DNA of 64,000 nucleotides from Diploptera punctata. Taxonomy: Eukaryota; Arthropoda; Insecta; Blattodea; Blaberidae. Where the stretch lies: the NCBI GenBank assembly GCA_030220185.1, contig JASPKZ010003433.1, forward strand, positions 310,001 through 374,000, in the 5' to 3' direction. Position numbers and translations under genes: made by a program. Below are positions 1 to 10,787 of this stretch, piece by piece (within the stretch, counting starts at the first letter, position 1; every line of letters starts with the position of its first letter). Under the pieces are notes generated by a model. It was given only the letters and a program-made list of their open reading frames with translations. It searched no databases and had not been told where the DNA came from.

Positions 1-275
1 GTTGGACCATCAAGAGGGATGCTCCACAGGCGAAATATAGCAGAACATCGTCATTTCTTACTTTCTAGGTGAGTCCGAATGTTCGAATATTGTGTAGTTA
101 CGAATGTAGAAAATATTAAAGTGTTTGAAATTATAAATGCCTGTCTCTCGGAAACTTTGCCTGATGGAGAAAAACCGATATCATATTTGAATTTAGGAGA
201 AAAAAAAACTATCAGAATCACATATTTTTCTTTCTGAGACAAAAAAAGTTTCTTTTTTGTTGCTCAGTGTTATTG
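1..275 (+). repeat. Family A repeat, copy 1 (cut by window start)
   Basis: This is the 3' half of a dispersed repeat seen again at 1153-1684, 3230-3362 and 32635-33183. It opens inside a short reading frame that ends ...SSFLTF-stop at about position 68, then runs through a shared untranslated part to a common end, agtgttat. Only one residue of the visible peptide differs from copy 2 (T for K). The family is not one I can name. Confidence 0.75.
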
Positions 276-985
276 AATAATATATACTATCTGTGTTGCC
301 ATCTTAACTTTTAGTGCATTCAAATCCTTGTCCTAATAATGATTATCTACCTTCATATATACATATGTATCTACCTGTACATAGGACCTAACGTGTATGT
401 ATGTAGTATCTATGTATTTGTCATTAATCCCCCAAATAAAATAATAAAACTCGCCGGAACGTAAAATAGGTTTTTATTTCAATAAAATATTTAAGCTGAG
501 TCTCTATTAATGACAATGGATTGATGATTTGCTTCCATTTAAAAGTGGACAGTGACAGCTACTAGAAATGTTAGCGAGTCAGGTATACGTTTGGATTAGT
601 TTGATAATGATAAAATATGAGGTAATTTTGATAAACACAGATATCACGACGGAACCCTGATGATGGTTATTAAAATGACTGATAACTTAAACGGGGCGCA
701 CCAGAAGATGTAGCATTAGACCCCTGGAGCGGCGACAGCAAATAAAATGACAAAATTATTATAAAATCAAATTGTGGAACACGTTTCGCTTAATTAACTT
801 TAAATGAAAGTCATCGCTTCGTGTCTCATGCAATTTCTAGTTGAATATTCGACGGTACAGAATATTTTAACAGTAGTTTTTTACTTTTCTCTTCTTCAAA
901 TGGTTCATTTAACCCAAAGCCTCTGTGTTGTAGCTTATACATGCGGGTTTCTTGTTGACATAAGGATTGTATAATGCTTTCATAC
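276..985. other. Unassigned AT-rich sequence
   Basis: I see no convincing gene, tRNA or repeat shared with the rest of the window. Short open frames near 826-1094 have no recognisable motif. Confidence 0.5.
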
Positions 986-990
986 CAATC

Positions 991-1140
991 GTAGCTAATA
1001 CCCGGTGTGCGCTGCAACACCTAAATGGATTAAATGTGTTTTTATATCTAGTTGAATGAGTAAAATGAAAAATAATTATAACGTTATATTGCAATTATTT
1101 TTAGATACCCCGTGCTGATTAACCGGCGCGGCGTTGCCGG
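991..1140 (+). repeat. Family C repeat, copy 1
   Basis: The stretch starts gctaatacccgg, has gtgcgctgcaacacctaaat and reaches a gttgccggttattccgatct segment. The same order of blocks recurs at 5680-6010. Family A copy 2 begins immediately after it, so it may be truncated by that insertion. Class unknown. Confidence 0.55.
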
Positions 1141-1152
1141 TTATTCCGATCT

Positions 1153-1684
1153 CACTGGTCAACATGATTTTTGTCTCATGAGTACCAATAGTTGTACTTA
1201 ATGCAGTTTTTTTTATCGCATTTTCAAGTATGTATACGGAATTTCTCCATTACCCGCAGTTTTTTTTTATTTCAATTTCAATTAATTGATTTAAATAATT
1301 ATTTTTTAATAAACGTTTATTCGTCAATTTGTCCATTGTAAAATTAAAAAAAAAGTGCTAACTCAGGAGATTTCAGCTATGGAAAACAGATATCAAGGCA
1401 AATGGAATCTTAATATGTTGGCCGATTATTGTTGGACCATCAAGAGGGATGCTCCACAGGCGAAATATAGCAGAAAATCGTCATTTCTTACTTTCTAGGT
1501 GAGTCCGAATGTTCGAATATTGTGTAGTTACGAATGTAGAAAATATTAAAGTGTTTGAAATTATAAATTCCTCTCTCTCGGATACCTTGTGTGATGGAGA
1601 AAACCCGATATCGTATTTGAATTCAGGAGAAAGAATACTATCAGAATCACATATTTTTCTTTCTGAGACAAGAAAAAAAGTTTC
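1153..1684 (+). repeat. Family A repeat, copy 2
   Basis: This copy aligns from the shared start cactggtcaac to the polypurine stretch near its 3' end with 32635-33183. It contains a short reading frame (1379-1498). The last bases before the agtgttat terminus are missing, because a family B fragment is joined at about 1685. Confidence 0.7.
1379..1498 (+). pseudogene. 39-codon C-terminal reading frame inside family A
   Basis: The frame reads MENRYQGKWNLNMLADYCW and continues through IKRDAPQAKYSRKSS to a stop. The copy at 32859-32978 keeps the same frame and stop with six substitutions, and the fragment at 1-68 keeps the end. The upstream frame is open here (through lysine codons) but closed by a TGA in the 32.8-kb copy. 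It therefore looks like the C-terminal tail of a longer element protein rather than a small gene. The element class is not recognised. Confidence 0.45.
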
Positions 1685-1893
1685 TTCCAACAAATATATT
1701 ATTATTTTAATATTATTTATTATTTTGAAAATACCATCGCGCAAAAAATAATGTATAACACACATTTGTGAAGTGTTTTACAGGATCTCAGAAATTAAAA
1801 ACCTCGCTATCGCTCGGTTTTTAAACATTTCCTCGCTTCTGTAAAAACCACTTCCCAATTTCGCATCGTAATATACTATTTCAATCGCACAAA
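1685..1893 (-). repeat. Family B repeat, fragment
   Basis: This matches the end of family B as seen at 42.7-42.9 kb: a ttccaacaaat block, the gcgcaaaaaataatgta motif, and the cacttccca...tcgtaatatacta end. It is truncated and joined directly to family A copy 2. Confidence 0.65.
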
Positions 1894-2014
1894 AACTTCG
1901 AGAGTCTCTCGGAATGAGGGATCAGCGCTATGCGTTGCTACCTCCGAGACAGCACTAACACATTTATAGTTAAGAATACACTAGGATGATTATAATGGGC
2001 ATGCAATTCCCCTA

Positions 2015-2142
2015 TATTTGTTTTACAGGTGAGGAAAAAACTTCGAAAAATACCTCATGCAGTAAACTTGCCCCGACCGGAGAGAGAATCCGGGCCCACC
2101 ATTACGAGGAAACGGTAGTACTAAGGCAGCACAGCGGTGAGT
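2015..2142 (-). mobile_element. Diverged SINE2 head fragment
   Basis: The string ttttacaggtgaggaaaaa, the tRNA-like B-box region (reverse of ggttcgatcccc, here degenerate) and the ggcagcacagcggtgag end are in SINE2 order. It is clearly older than the other SINE2 copies. Confidence 0.55.
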
Positions 2143-2744
2143 ACATACATTATACACAAAAAGTGCATTATAATGGTGGAAAAAATTATACAGAAATATG
2201 AGAACGCATAATAAAAGAGGAAAACGCAATATTATCACTTAATCGTTTAAGACCCTAGTGAAATAACTTTACCTTTTTAATCCTACCACTTGGAGTTAAA
2301 CATTCGATTAAAATATAGACCTATTGTATTATTATGGAATATGCAATTTACTTGTAACACAAAGGATATTCGTATCGCATCTTATTTTTAAGGCATTAAA
2401 TCCATTTACATGGAGTGCATATGAAAAGAGAAGATCTGTAAAGTTCCCTCGAGAGTCGTGGATGTAGAGTGGCTATTTATATTCAGGTCATATTTCTCAA
2501 TGGAGGTTCGTGGAGTCGGACCTCGCTGAGCTCATGGTGCATGACTTTATCAATACTGCGATGACATACGCCACACCGCATCGGAAACCTGTAATATCTT
2601 CTAACATGATCCAGACCATTGATTTACTTCGAATGCAGTACAATGCGTTCTGGATATTGATTTCGGACAAGGATAAATGTATTTTTAAAATGAAAGGATT
2701 TGAACAAGAACTACAGGGTAGAAGTAATATAATACGCAGATTTT
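2143..2744. other. Unassigned sequence with an 80-codon open frame
   Basis: A plus-strand frame at 2510-2764 (84 residues) has fairly protein-like composition (MESDLAELMVHDF start) but no motif I recognise. Its last codons run into a LINE-T fragment. The GTGAGT at 2761 looks like a splice donor but falls in that LINE-T sequence. I do not call a gene. Confidence 0.3.
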
Positions 2745-2870
2745 TAAGGATGAATATTTTGTGAGTGGCTGAGTTTAAATACATAGAAATAATAATTACT
2801 AGCAGGAATGAGGCGTAGAAAGAAATTAAACATAGGCTTAACTAAGGTAGTGCAATCTATTAATCACAAC
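2745..2870 (+). mobile_element. LINE-T internal fragment (RT motif E region)
   Basis: The sequence gtggctgagtttaaatacat followed by attaaacataggctt corresponds to the EVAEFKYLGTI...KEIKHRL segment of the long LINE-T copy at 19.6-21.6 kb. It is heavily mutated. Confidence 0.6.
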
Positions 2871-3229
2871 TCTTGTTATCCCAGCATCTATTAAAAAAGA
2901 GGAAGTGACAATTTGGAAGACCAAGAATGCGGTGGATATACTAGATACAGAAAAAGTTATAGACAGGGCAATGGATATAATATTGAGATGTGAAGTTATT
3001 AGTAGGGCTGAAAAAAAAGTATGGGTTATAGGCTAGGCTGCATCGTACTTATACCGCTATGATGATCTTGCAGAAGATTTCCGGGCTGTTGGCCGTGGTC
3101 TTGAGGCTTGTAGTTCCCCAACGTTTCGCCAGAGACTGCGTCCGGCATCCTCAAGGGTTGTCTTGAGACTGGCAATTTTGTCGACTACCTACTCTATTTA
3201 TACATGTATCCGCGACGTGTTCTCTGCGC
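2871..3229. other. Unassigned; possible Penelope-like terminal segment at 3042-3180
   Basis: Read on the minus strand, 3042-3180 has the block ggatgccggacgcag followed by tctggcgaaacgttgg, a layout I associate with Penelope-like element ends. This is a weak resemblance, and the rest is unassigned. Confidence 0.25.
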
Positions 3230-3362
3230 GGTCTCTCGGAAACCTTGCGTGATGGAGAAAAACCGATATCATATTTGAATTCAGGAGAAAGAATACTATC
3301 AGAATCACATATTTTTCTTTCTGAGACAAAAAAAAGTTTGTTTTTGTTGCTTAGTGTTATTT
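3230..3362 (+). repeat. Family A repeat, 3' fragment
   Basis: It covers gtctctcggaaaccttgcgt to the common terminus agtgttat and matches the last 130 bp of the other family A copies. Confidence 0.7.
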
Positions 3363-3464
3363 AAGGGAAAAGGGTTATACTGGGGATCAATTGATTTGGT
3401 GTTTACTTGCTGAAAATCTATTATGTTTATTTATTAAATAAAACTATCAAGTTTTTTTTTAGAT

Positions 3465-3545
3465 TTTCATAAATATTATTTTTATTCAAGATTCATAACA
3501 GCTGTTTCAATACACTCTATCTTCTTCAGACGAATGTACAGCGAT
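3465..3545 (+). repeat. Diverged relative of the foldback element end
   Basis: The order gattttcata, agctgtttc, tacactctatcttcttcagac parallels the terminal sequence of the foldback element at 16.3 and 17.9 kb and the A/T-rich sequence beside it. No second arm is visible nearby. Confidence 0.4.
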
Positions 3546-3737
3546 GATTGGAACATTTTAATTCAGGATAGGGAAATATGGTGAGCTTATTTCCGCGCGG
3601 CAATGAATCTCGGGGTTCGATTGTGACATCCGATACACACCGATCGTCTTCCGGCCTTTGTAGACTAATAGTTCAGAAGCACCAGAAAACATAAATGTAA
3701 ACACCATTTTTTTTACAAATTTATTCTTTTTTTTTGT

Positions 3738-4110
3738 ATTTATCGTATATGGAGCAGAAAGTAGGCCTGATACAACAAAAACTAAACAAATAATAAGAAC
3801 ATGTGAAATGAAGATCTTAAGAACTATTCGGGGGAAAACATTATTTGATAAAGTACACAACACAGAAATTAGGGACAAATGTCATATTCAAGACATAACC
3901 AAATTTATTATAGATAGACGAAAATATAGGAAGGGTCATATAGAAGGAATGGAACACAACCGACTTGCAAAAAAGAGCTAAAGAAGATATAGCAATGGAC
4001 GGGAGAAGAACAAGGGGAAGACCAGCCAAGAGATGGATAGACCCAATACGTCTTCCACCGAAGAGTGATTTTGGAAATAAACAGGATGAAAATCCTACAA
4101 ATTATGATTA
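3738..4110 (+). pseudogene. LINE-AAG reverse-transcriptase C-terminus, copy 1
   Basis: With frameshifts the strand encodes a typical non-LTR C-terminus: VYGAES, CEMKILRTIRGK, then GHIEGMEHNRLAKRAKED and GRPAKRW, ending in a stop and a (AAG)n tail. Only the 3' end of the element remains. The last 200 bp recur 302 bp downstream as a tandem duplication. Confidence 0.7.
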
Positions 4111-4228
4111 AGAAGAAGAAGATTCTTTTTCTCTCTCTCTCTTTTCGTTTACACTGTTTTTCCATCTTGTTTTACCTGTTTATTAACTTTATTTTATTCT
4201 CACAAATAAAAACAAGGACAGGACACAC

Positions 4229-4430
4229 ACCCAGAGGTCATATAGAAAGAATGGAAGACAACCGACTTGCAAAAAGAGCTAAAGAAGATAGATCAATGGA
4301 TGGGAGAAGAACAATGGGAAGACCGGCCAAGAGATGGATAGACCCAATACGTCTTCCACCGAAGAGTGATTTTGGAAATAAACAGGATGAGAATCCTACA
4401 AATTATGATTAAGAAGAAGAAGAAGAAGAT
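4229..4430 (+). mobile_element. LINE-AAG 3' end, duplicated copy
   Basis: This repeats 3934-4125 almost exactly (RMEDNRLAKRAKED, GRPAKRW, stop, AAG tail). The following CT-rich and tttcgtttacactg block is duplicated too, so the duplication unit is about 302 bp and includes flanking DNA. Confidence 0.7.
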
Positions 4431-4436
4431 TCTTTC

Positions 4437-4640
4437 TCTCTCTCTCTCTCTCTCTCTCTTTTCGTTTACACTGTTTTCCCTTCTTGTTTTACCTTTTTGT
4501 TAACTTTATTTTATTCTCACATATAGACACACACCTAGATCCAAGGTGGAGATTTAAAGTACTCTACCCCGCTGGGAATCGAACCCGGGTCGCCGGAGTG
4601 GAAGGTAAGGACTCTGACTATGCCACGGCGACGGACTCTT
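4437..4640 (-). mobile_element. SINE5, tRNA-headed short element
   Basis: On the minus strand a tRNA-like head (4562-4636) shows an A-box-like tggcatagtca and the B box gggttcgattcccagc. A short body rich in A/T and a CT/GA tract follow. The body without the head also occurs at 4130-4236. A plain tRNA pseudogene next to unrelated DNA is the alternative. Confidence 0.5.
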
Positions 4641-5030
4641 CAGATCAGAAATAAATTGTTTCTGTTTTAATGTCTGAGGATGTACTTATGGAAGTGGACA
4701 AGATGGCTGGTTTACTGTACCAGTGTGAACCTGATTCACTTAGCATAGAACTGGACCGCCGCGCCGCGCCGCCCAAACAGACAGCGAGATGTAGAGTGTA
4801 TTGCATGTCCCAGTTATTCAGTTCCCACAACGCGCGGAGTTTCCTGTTACTTCGGACAGTTAATACGAACGGAAGTGTAGAAAATAAAAACAGAATAAAA
4901 TGAGCATTTTGCATCTCGTGTGATAAAATCACTTGTATACTTGTGTAAGTTTATATTTTATTTGCGATATCCTGCTTGTATCATTACTAAAAGCAGTTAC
5001 ATCAGTAGTAAGTTATAGTCTATGTACTAG
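4641..5030. other. Unassigned, with a 77-codon open frame and a GC-rich patch
   Basis: A plus-strand frame at 4670-4903 includes a GCC/CGC-rich segment (ELDRRAAPPKQTARC) and ends before aataaaatgag. I recognise no domain. The GC-rich patch is unusual against its surroundings. Confidence 0.25.
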
Positions 5031-5583
5031 GTTCAATTCTGGAAATACATTCCATTATGCATTACAGAGACTGTTGTCCCAACTCATTAAAAAAAAACAT
5101 TAAACTGAAAATATATAAAACTTTTAATATCCCAGTTATATAATATGGATGTGAAACATGGTCTGTTACTTTAAGGGAGGAAAGTAGATTACGAGTATTT
5201 GAGAATAAAGTTCTTAGGAAAAGTTATGGACCAAAGAGAGATGAACAGACAGGTGAATGGAGAAGACTACTAAACAGTGAACTACATGGTCTTTATAGGA
5301 AGCCAGATATAATAAGAGCAGTTAAGTCTCATAGACTGCGATGGACAGGACATATGACACAAATGGGGAATGAAAGGGGTGCATTGAAGCTTATTGTAAA
5401 GAAAAACTGAGGGAAAACGCCCAGTTGGGAGACCACGAATGAAGTGGAAAATAACATTAACCATGATTTAAGGGAATTAGTTTATACAGGGGATGATTGG
5501 AAAATATTAGTTCAGGATGTAGAGCTTATGTCTGCACGACCATGAACCTGCGGCTTCCGTGGTGCCAGTGAGTTAGTTAGTAT
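5031..5583 (+). pseudogene. LINE-T 3' part, degenerate
   Basis: It follows the LINE-T C-terminal order: the region of LNSGNA..ALQRLL, then VKLKIYK, YGCET, GPKRDEQTGEWRR, RRLRWTGHM and the terminal VRLHDHEP-like degenerate end. There are several frameshifts, and a gtgccagtgag(ttag)n tail. It is an old, dead copy. Confidence 0.75.
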
Positions 5584-5679
5584 ATGTATTAGCCCTATGT
5601 ATTTAGGCTAATTTTGGTCATAGTCATTTTAGATATATGTACTAGATAGGATCAGTGAAGATTTGAACATTTATTTAAT

Positions 5680-6010
5680 ACTAGCTAATACCGGGCGTGC
5701 GCTGCTACACCTAAATAAATTATAATGTGTTTTTGCATTTAGTTGAGTAAGAAAAAGGAAAAATAAATGTAAATTTATATCGTTATTATTTTTAGATACC
5801 ACTTGCTGATTACCCGCCGTTGCCCGGGAATCTACGCATCTCGATGTACTTGGCATAAATGAGCTGAAAGACAAAATTCGTTATTTTGAGTTATCCATAA
5901 AAGAATACCCGCCATTCGATGCTATGCTTGCCCGGGAATCTACTTATCCCGATCTTCTTGGCATCAATGAAAGAAAAAATGGTTATTGTGAGTTGTCGTT
6001 AAAATATATA
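5680..6010 (+). repeat. Family C repeat, copy 2
   Basis: It starts ctagctaataccgggcgtg, shares with copy 1 the gtgcgctgctacacctaaat block and the ttatttttagataccacttgctgatta block, and extends further through two cccgggaatctac segments about 110 bp apart. Confidence 0.55.
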
Positions 6011-7086
6011 CATATGCTTTCGCGGACTTTTCTGTAGAGTTTTTTTTTTAGATATTCAATTCTGTGTGCAATAATTTTGTGTATTTGTTATGCTTTAGGC
6101 AGAGGAAGCCATTTAAGGGTAAAAGAAGGGACTTTTTTTTACGTTTTTCACTACACAGGATGTTTTTTTAAGGATGTAGGAGTTGAGTATCTCAACTCTC
6201 TTATAGCCTATGTTCATGCCTGGAATCTCCTAAACATTTTGCAAAAAAAACCCTATCACAATCGGATCAACGGTATGGCCGCGCATAAAGTACAAACAAA
6301 CAAATAAACATTCGTATATATATGAGGAAAACCTCAGTAGTTTAATTTGTTTGGAATTCGCTAAAATCGTTCCCGGCTGCTGGAAGTTTCTACCTCAAAT
6401 TGTTTTAAATTCAACTCCAGTTCCATGTAATATAATACTTTGGACAATACTTTTGTACATCAAAATCTTCGTGTATTTTTCTCATAAGATGGAGTTTATA
6501 GATCTTGTTAAATATATATATTGATTTATTCTAGACATTTATTCAACTTTACTTCCTTCTTGCTAGTATCCCATCTGGCGTTTAGGAGATGTTGAGTATC
6601 GGGGAAATTAAATACCCAGTGTACATCGAACAAAATTATTCTGGTCCTCCAGGTTGAGGGTTATAGCGATGGGACAACTCCTCATTTTATATAAAAATAA
6701 TAAAATGCTAAAACATATCTCTAATGGTGGCACGACATGGAAAAGATTTTAACTATCATTTTTAACTATTGTTTAAAAATAAATAAATACAGCAAAGATA
6801 AATATACAGAGGTGTTAGAAATTATAAAAAGTGTAAATAACGGTTTGATTTTAAACCAAAACACATCCTGTACATGCAACCCTCTCTATATAATAATACA
6901 AAGTAACATTCATTAACTTAAAACCTTCTGTTCATAATGAAACCGTTTTTCGAAAGGTCTTCAAGTTTTATAAGATGTAGACTACAGCACCTACTTTTAT
7001 TATTTTATTTATGACGATGCTAGATTCGATTCCAAGCCTTAGGTACGCGTTAATTTACTTTTAATCTATCATTTAAAACAATCAAT
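6011..7086. other. Unassigned AT-rich sequence
   Basis: No recognisable gene, tRNA or shared repeat. The open frame at 6077-6307 is low-complexity in part and has no motif. Confidence 0.5.
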
Positions 7087-7088
7087 AT

Positions 7089-7138
<50 letters not shown>

Positions 7139-7139
7139 T
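7087..7139. repeat. (ATT)n microsatellite
   Basis: An uninterrupted trinucleotide run that abuts a LINE fragment on its right. Confidence 0.95.
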
Positions 7140-7140
7140 T

Positions 7141-7490
7141 GAGGAGAGCAACAAGATATTCAAAATTCGAAAAAAAAGTCATACAAGAAAAAATTATTAG
7201 TAAATATTCAATAGTAAATTATATACTATATAAGCAATTAAATTGGTATGGGCATGTACGACGAATGCCAGAAGAAATGTTATCTAGAAAAAAATATTGG
7301 AATGTTGTATACCTGGAAGAAGAAACAAAGGAAGACCTGGAAACTCGTGGATGCAAGAAATAAGAACTGGAATGTGAACAAGACGACTGGAGGACATTGA
7401 GTGAATGGATAGGGACGAGTGGAGAAGGAAAATAAAACTTTAAGACTCCGAAAGATGTGTACACATTGAAAATCTGTATATAAATAAAAT
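7141..7490 (+). pseudogene. LINE reverse-transcriptase C-terminal fragment
   Basis: The frame reads ...LNWYGHVRRMPEE..., the conserved WYGHVxRM motif of non-LTR C-termini, followed by a degraded basic segment. It ends aataaaat(att)n. The fragment is bracketed by ATT repeats, the right-hand one being its own tail. Confidence 0.65.
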
Positions 7491-7519
7491 ATTATTATTA
7501 TTATTATTATTGTTATTTA

Positions 7520-8275
7520 TATTATTATCTGAAGATGAATTACAGAGAGCTTCTTAAGAATTAAATAAAATAGCCTAGAAATATGACATGAAGATAGATG
7601 TATCTACTTCAAAAAATAAAATCAATGGGAATTTTGGGTAAATATTTACAATGGAATTCCCTAGTAAAGCTGCAAAGCATAGCATGAAAGACCTGCTCTT
7701 GGGCAGAACACTATAAATAGATATATAAAAGGTTAAAATAGAAATAAATGGACATATAATAGAACAAGTATCTAATTTTAACTATCTTGGAAACATAATT
7801 TCAGAACATAAAAGAGATATAGATATAAAATTAGAAAATTGTAACAAATTAAATGGCATAATAAAAATAAATGTTGGAAAATCAATGTCAACAGAAACCA
7901 AAATAAGATTACGTAATAATATTTCAAACACAGCACTTATATATGGAAGTGAAATTTGGGTCTTAAAACAGAGAGATAAAAATAAATTGGAAGCAGCACA
8001 TAGAGATTTTTGAGACCACTTCTTGCATTCACATGGTTAGATCATCAAAGAAATATTGATACCAGAAAAAACTTGAAAATCGAAAATATATAAAATGATA
8101 TAACCGAATAACAACAAAATTGGAAATAACATGTTTGAGAATGGAAAGGGGAAGATCACCGAAACTATCTCTACAATATCAACCACAGGGAAAGAGAAAT
8201 TTGGGAAGGTCACAACGTAGATGGATTCACCAAGATCACCTTGAGTAAAATACAGGCGACAGACCCTACTAAAAT
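7520..8275 (+). pseudogene. LINE reverse-transcriptase fragment, motifs D-E to C-terminus
   Basis: Left of a SINE2 insertion the strand reads degenerate ELQRA..ELNKIA.KYDMKI. Right of it the frame continues EINGHIIEQVSNFNYLGNII (motif E), then ALIYGSEIWVLKQRDKN and a frameshifted C-terminus, with an (ATT)n tail. The order shows a single element split by a later SINE2 piece. Several stops make it non-functional. Confidence 0.65.
7650..7712 (+). mobile_element. SINE2 3' fragment inside a LINE
   Basis: The piece aattccctagtaaagctg ... ctgctcttgggcagaa matches the SINE2 3' part in plus orientation. It interrupts the reverse-transcriptase frame around it. Confidence 0.65.
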
Positions 8276-8277
8276 GT

Positions 8278-8279
<2 letters not shown>

Positions 8280-8326
<47 letters not shown>
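8280..8326. repeat. (ATT)n microsatellite, LINE tail
   Basis: Trinucleotide run directly following the LINE fragment at 7520-8275. Confidence 0.95.
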
Positions 8327-8790
8327 CATATCTTTGCTTGATGTTAGGTTTCATTGTTACACGATTTAAACCTGATTGCACACGACACTCAAATTTATCT
8401 GAGTAAATTACGCCAATTTCAAACGTTTAATCGATGTCGACAACACGTCGAATGAATATTAATGTTGGATTGGTGGAGAGGGTAATAGGTACACTCCAGT
8501 TCACCAACTGGGAGAATTACATTAACGTGAAATATATGTGAGGGAGGTAGCATTCACGTTTGAATGTTTAACATTCCAAGTTGTTTGTACATCCTTGTAT
8601 TGCTACTGTGTTCAAATACTTCCTCATGTAAAATGTATTCATTATTTATTTTATCAACGTGCTTCCATCGGACAGATTTGATTTATTTTTAATTAATAAA
8701 TATTCATGCGATGACGCTACTGCTCAAATCTGAGCCTTGGCCTCCTGAAGGTTTCGCCTCCATGCAGTTCTTTTTTGTTGACTGTATTGC

Positions 8791-8792
<2 letters not shown>
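8327..8792. other. Unassigned sequence
   Basis: No gene or shared repeat seen. Confidence 0.5.

Positions 8793-8828
<36 letters not shown>
8793..8828. repeat. (TA)n microsatellite
   Basis: Dinucleotide run at the tail side of a minus-strand SINE1. Confidence 0.95.
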
Positions 8829-8833
<5 letters not shown>

Positions 8834-9160
8834 ATTGTAAGCCCATGTTTTCCCTTTACAGAGATTTAGGCGCTCTCCCCCTACAGGGAAGAATTTGAAC
8901 CATACTAATTTAGTTACAATTGTTTTCGTACAGATGTCATTTTGAGTGGTCCGTGGTCAGCGTTCCACCTCATACTGACATAGAAAACCAAGGTAGTACT
9001 AGGACGGGAAAATTCGGTAAAGTTTGCTTAGAGGCCTTTTCATTCAAGCTTAAGGATCTTTTACGAGCCTGAAAATCTTCAGACTCGGGACCCAAGGCTT
9101 AAAGTCCCTCCCGGAGGACTTGCTCCTTGGATTTTTCCGTCCTAAAAAATCCATCGACCC
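8829..9160 (-). mobile_element. SINE1, head-truncated
   Basis: It matches SINE1 at 40302-40718 in reverse from its 3' end (ttgtattgtaagccca) to the tccgtcctaaaaaatccatc block next to the tRNA head. The head is missing, replaced by a SINE2 fragment in the opposite orientation. Confidence 0.75.
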
Positions 9161-9162
9161 CA

Positions 9163-9343
9163 ACGGTCCCCGAAAATCATCCAGCCATCATCATCATCCT
9201 TGTCATTATCATCAATCATCCTTCAGTGGTGTGGAAAACAATGGGAAGCTATCACTCCTATAATTCCGTAGTAAAGCTGCAAAGCATAGCATGAAAATGC
9301 TATGATTGCAGTGAAAGACCTGCCCTCGGAAAGAATTACTATG
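9163..9343 (+). mobile_element. SINE2, head-truncated
   Basis: It runs from the cggtccccgaaa block through a (cat)n stretch to the gcagaattactatg-type 3' end (here aagaattactatg). The tRNA head is absent. Confidence 0.7.
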
Positions 9344-9350
9344 TAATGGA

Positions 9351-9992
9351 AACTTCGGTTCATTTAAAATGCAATGATTTGTTTCGTATAATGTATATTA
9401 ACAGTACCTTTTGGATATATTTTTTGTATTTATACATTGCACGTAGTATACATAAAGGGCAGTGGTTCTATTTCCCGCATGATGTGTATACTATGTAATA
9501 TTACAGTATAGTTATTTAGTTATTTATAGGTAAGAGAGATGAACAGACAGGTGAATGGAGAATACTACATGACAATGAACTACATGGTCTTTATAGGAAG
9601 CCAAATATAATAAGAACAGTTAAGTCTCGTTGACTGCGATGAGCAGGACATGTTGCACGTATGGGGAATGAAAGACTTGCATGGAAGCTTCTTGTAGGAA
9701 AGCCAGAGGGAAAACGCCCAGTTGGTAGACCAAGAATGAGGTGGGAGAATAACATTAACTATGATTTGAGGGAAGTAGATTATACAGGGGATGATTGGAA
9801 AGCATTAGCTCAGGATAGGGATGTATGGAGAGCTTATGTCCGCGCGGCCATGAACCTTCGGGTTCGATAGTGCCAGTGAGTAAGTAAGTAAGTTATTTAT
9901 AGGTTGGCAAGCCCTAAATTTGGGAAATTAAACTTTCAATATGGTTGCCATTGACGTAGGTACGACAGAACGCACTATCGTGCAAAAAATAA
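9351..9992 (+). repeat. Family B repeat interrupted by LINE-T
   Basis: The left part (9351-9531) and right part (9905-9992) align with 35260-35490. Removing the LINE-T at 9532-9890 and one target duplicate restores the continuous family B order. The LINE-T is therefore younger than this repeat. Confidence 0.75.
9532..9890 (+). mobile_element. LINE-T, 5'-truncated insertion with 14-bp target duplication
   Basis: It begins within GPKRDEQTGEW and runs to the terminal RAYVRAAMNLRVR, a stop and gtgccagtgag(taag)n. The 14-bp agttatttataggt flanks both sides (9518-9531 and 9891-9904). The frame from 9661 is intact to the stop (69 residues), so it is a recent copy. Target-primed reverse transcription with early arrest explains the structure. 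Confidence 0.88.
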
Positions 9993-10311
9993 TGTAAATT
10001 AGTTATAAAGTAGTAGAGCGATCTTATTCGATTTTAATGGAATGTCATGCGATAGTTCTTGCTTTATTTTTTCTAGGTTCTGTATCCTTTATGAATTTTT
10101 ATCTTCATGTCTGCTTGAATGCTTTTCAAATATGTATTACCGATACTTTATTTATGTGGAGAGGCAACTGCAGAATTTTGAGCATATGATGCAGCATTCT
10201 CTAGGGGCTTCCAGACACAGTGTTACATGCCTCATTGTATGCTGTAGGCCTACTACAAAATCTTTATGTCTGCTTTTCCCCGTTTTCCCACACAAACGAG
10301 ATATAAAATAC
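9993..10311. other. Unassigned sequence
   Basis: No gene recognised. The open frame at 10042-10314 is cysteine/serine-rich by chance-like composition. Confidence 0.45.
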
Positions 10312-10327
10312 TAAGCGAATTGTATCA

Positions 10328-10787
10328 TTATATGGGTGCGAAACATGGACTCTTACTTTAAGAGAGGAAAGGAGATTACAAGTATTTGAGAATAAAGTAC
10401 TTAGGAAAATTTTTGGACCAAAGAGAGATGAACAGACAGGTGAATGGAGAAGACTACATAACAATGAACTACATGGTCTTTACAGGAAGCCAGATATAAT
10501 AAGAACAGTTAAGTCTCGTAGACTGCGATGGGCAGGACATGTTGCACGTATGGGGAATGAAAGACTTGCCTGGAAGCTTCTTGTAGGAAAGCCAGAGGGA
10601 AAACGCCCAGTTGGTAGACCAAGAATGAGGTGGGAGAATAACATTAACTATGATTTGAGGAAAGTAGATTATACAGGGAATGATTGGAAAGCATTAGCTC
10701 AGGATAGGGATGTATGGAGAGCTTATGTACGTGCGGCCATGAACCTACGGGTTCGATGGTGCCAGTGAGTAAGTGAGTAAGTAAGAG
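10328..10787 (+). mobile_element. LINE-T, 5'-truncated insertion with 16-bp target duplication
   Basis: It starts at YGCETWTLTLREERR and ends after MNLRVRWCQ with the stop and a (gtaa)n-type tail. taagcgaattgtatca at 10312-10327 and taagcgaattttatca at 10788-10803 flank it (one mismatch). Confidence 0.88.

Noticed and set aside
2510..2766. Open frame followed by GTGAGT, resembling an exon with splice donor
   Set aside because: The GTGAGT belongs to a LINE-T fragment that starts about 2745, and the frame has no recognisable domain.
4670..4903. 77-codon frame with GC-rich centre as a host gene
   Set aside because: No domain, no splice or promoter signals that I can tie to it, and surrounding DNA is repeat-derived.
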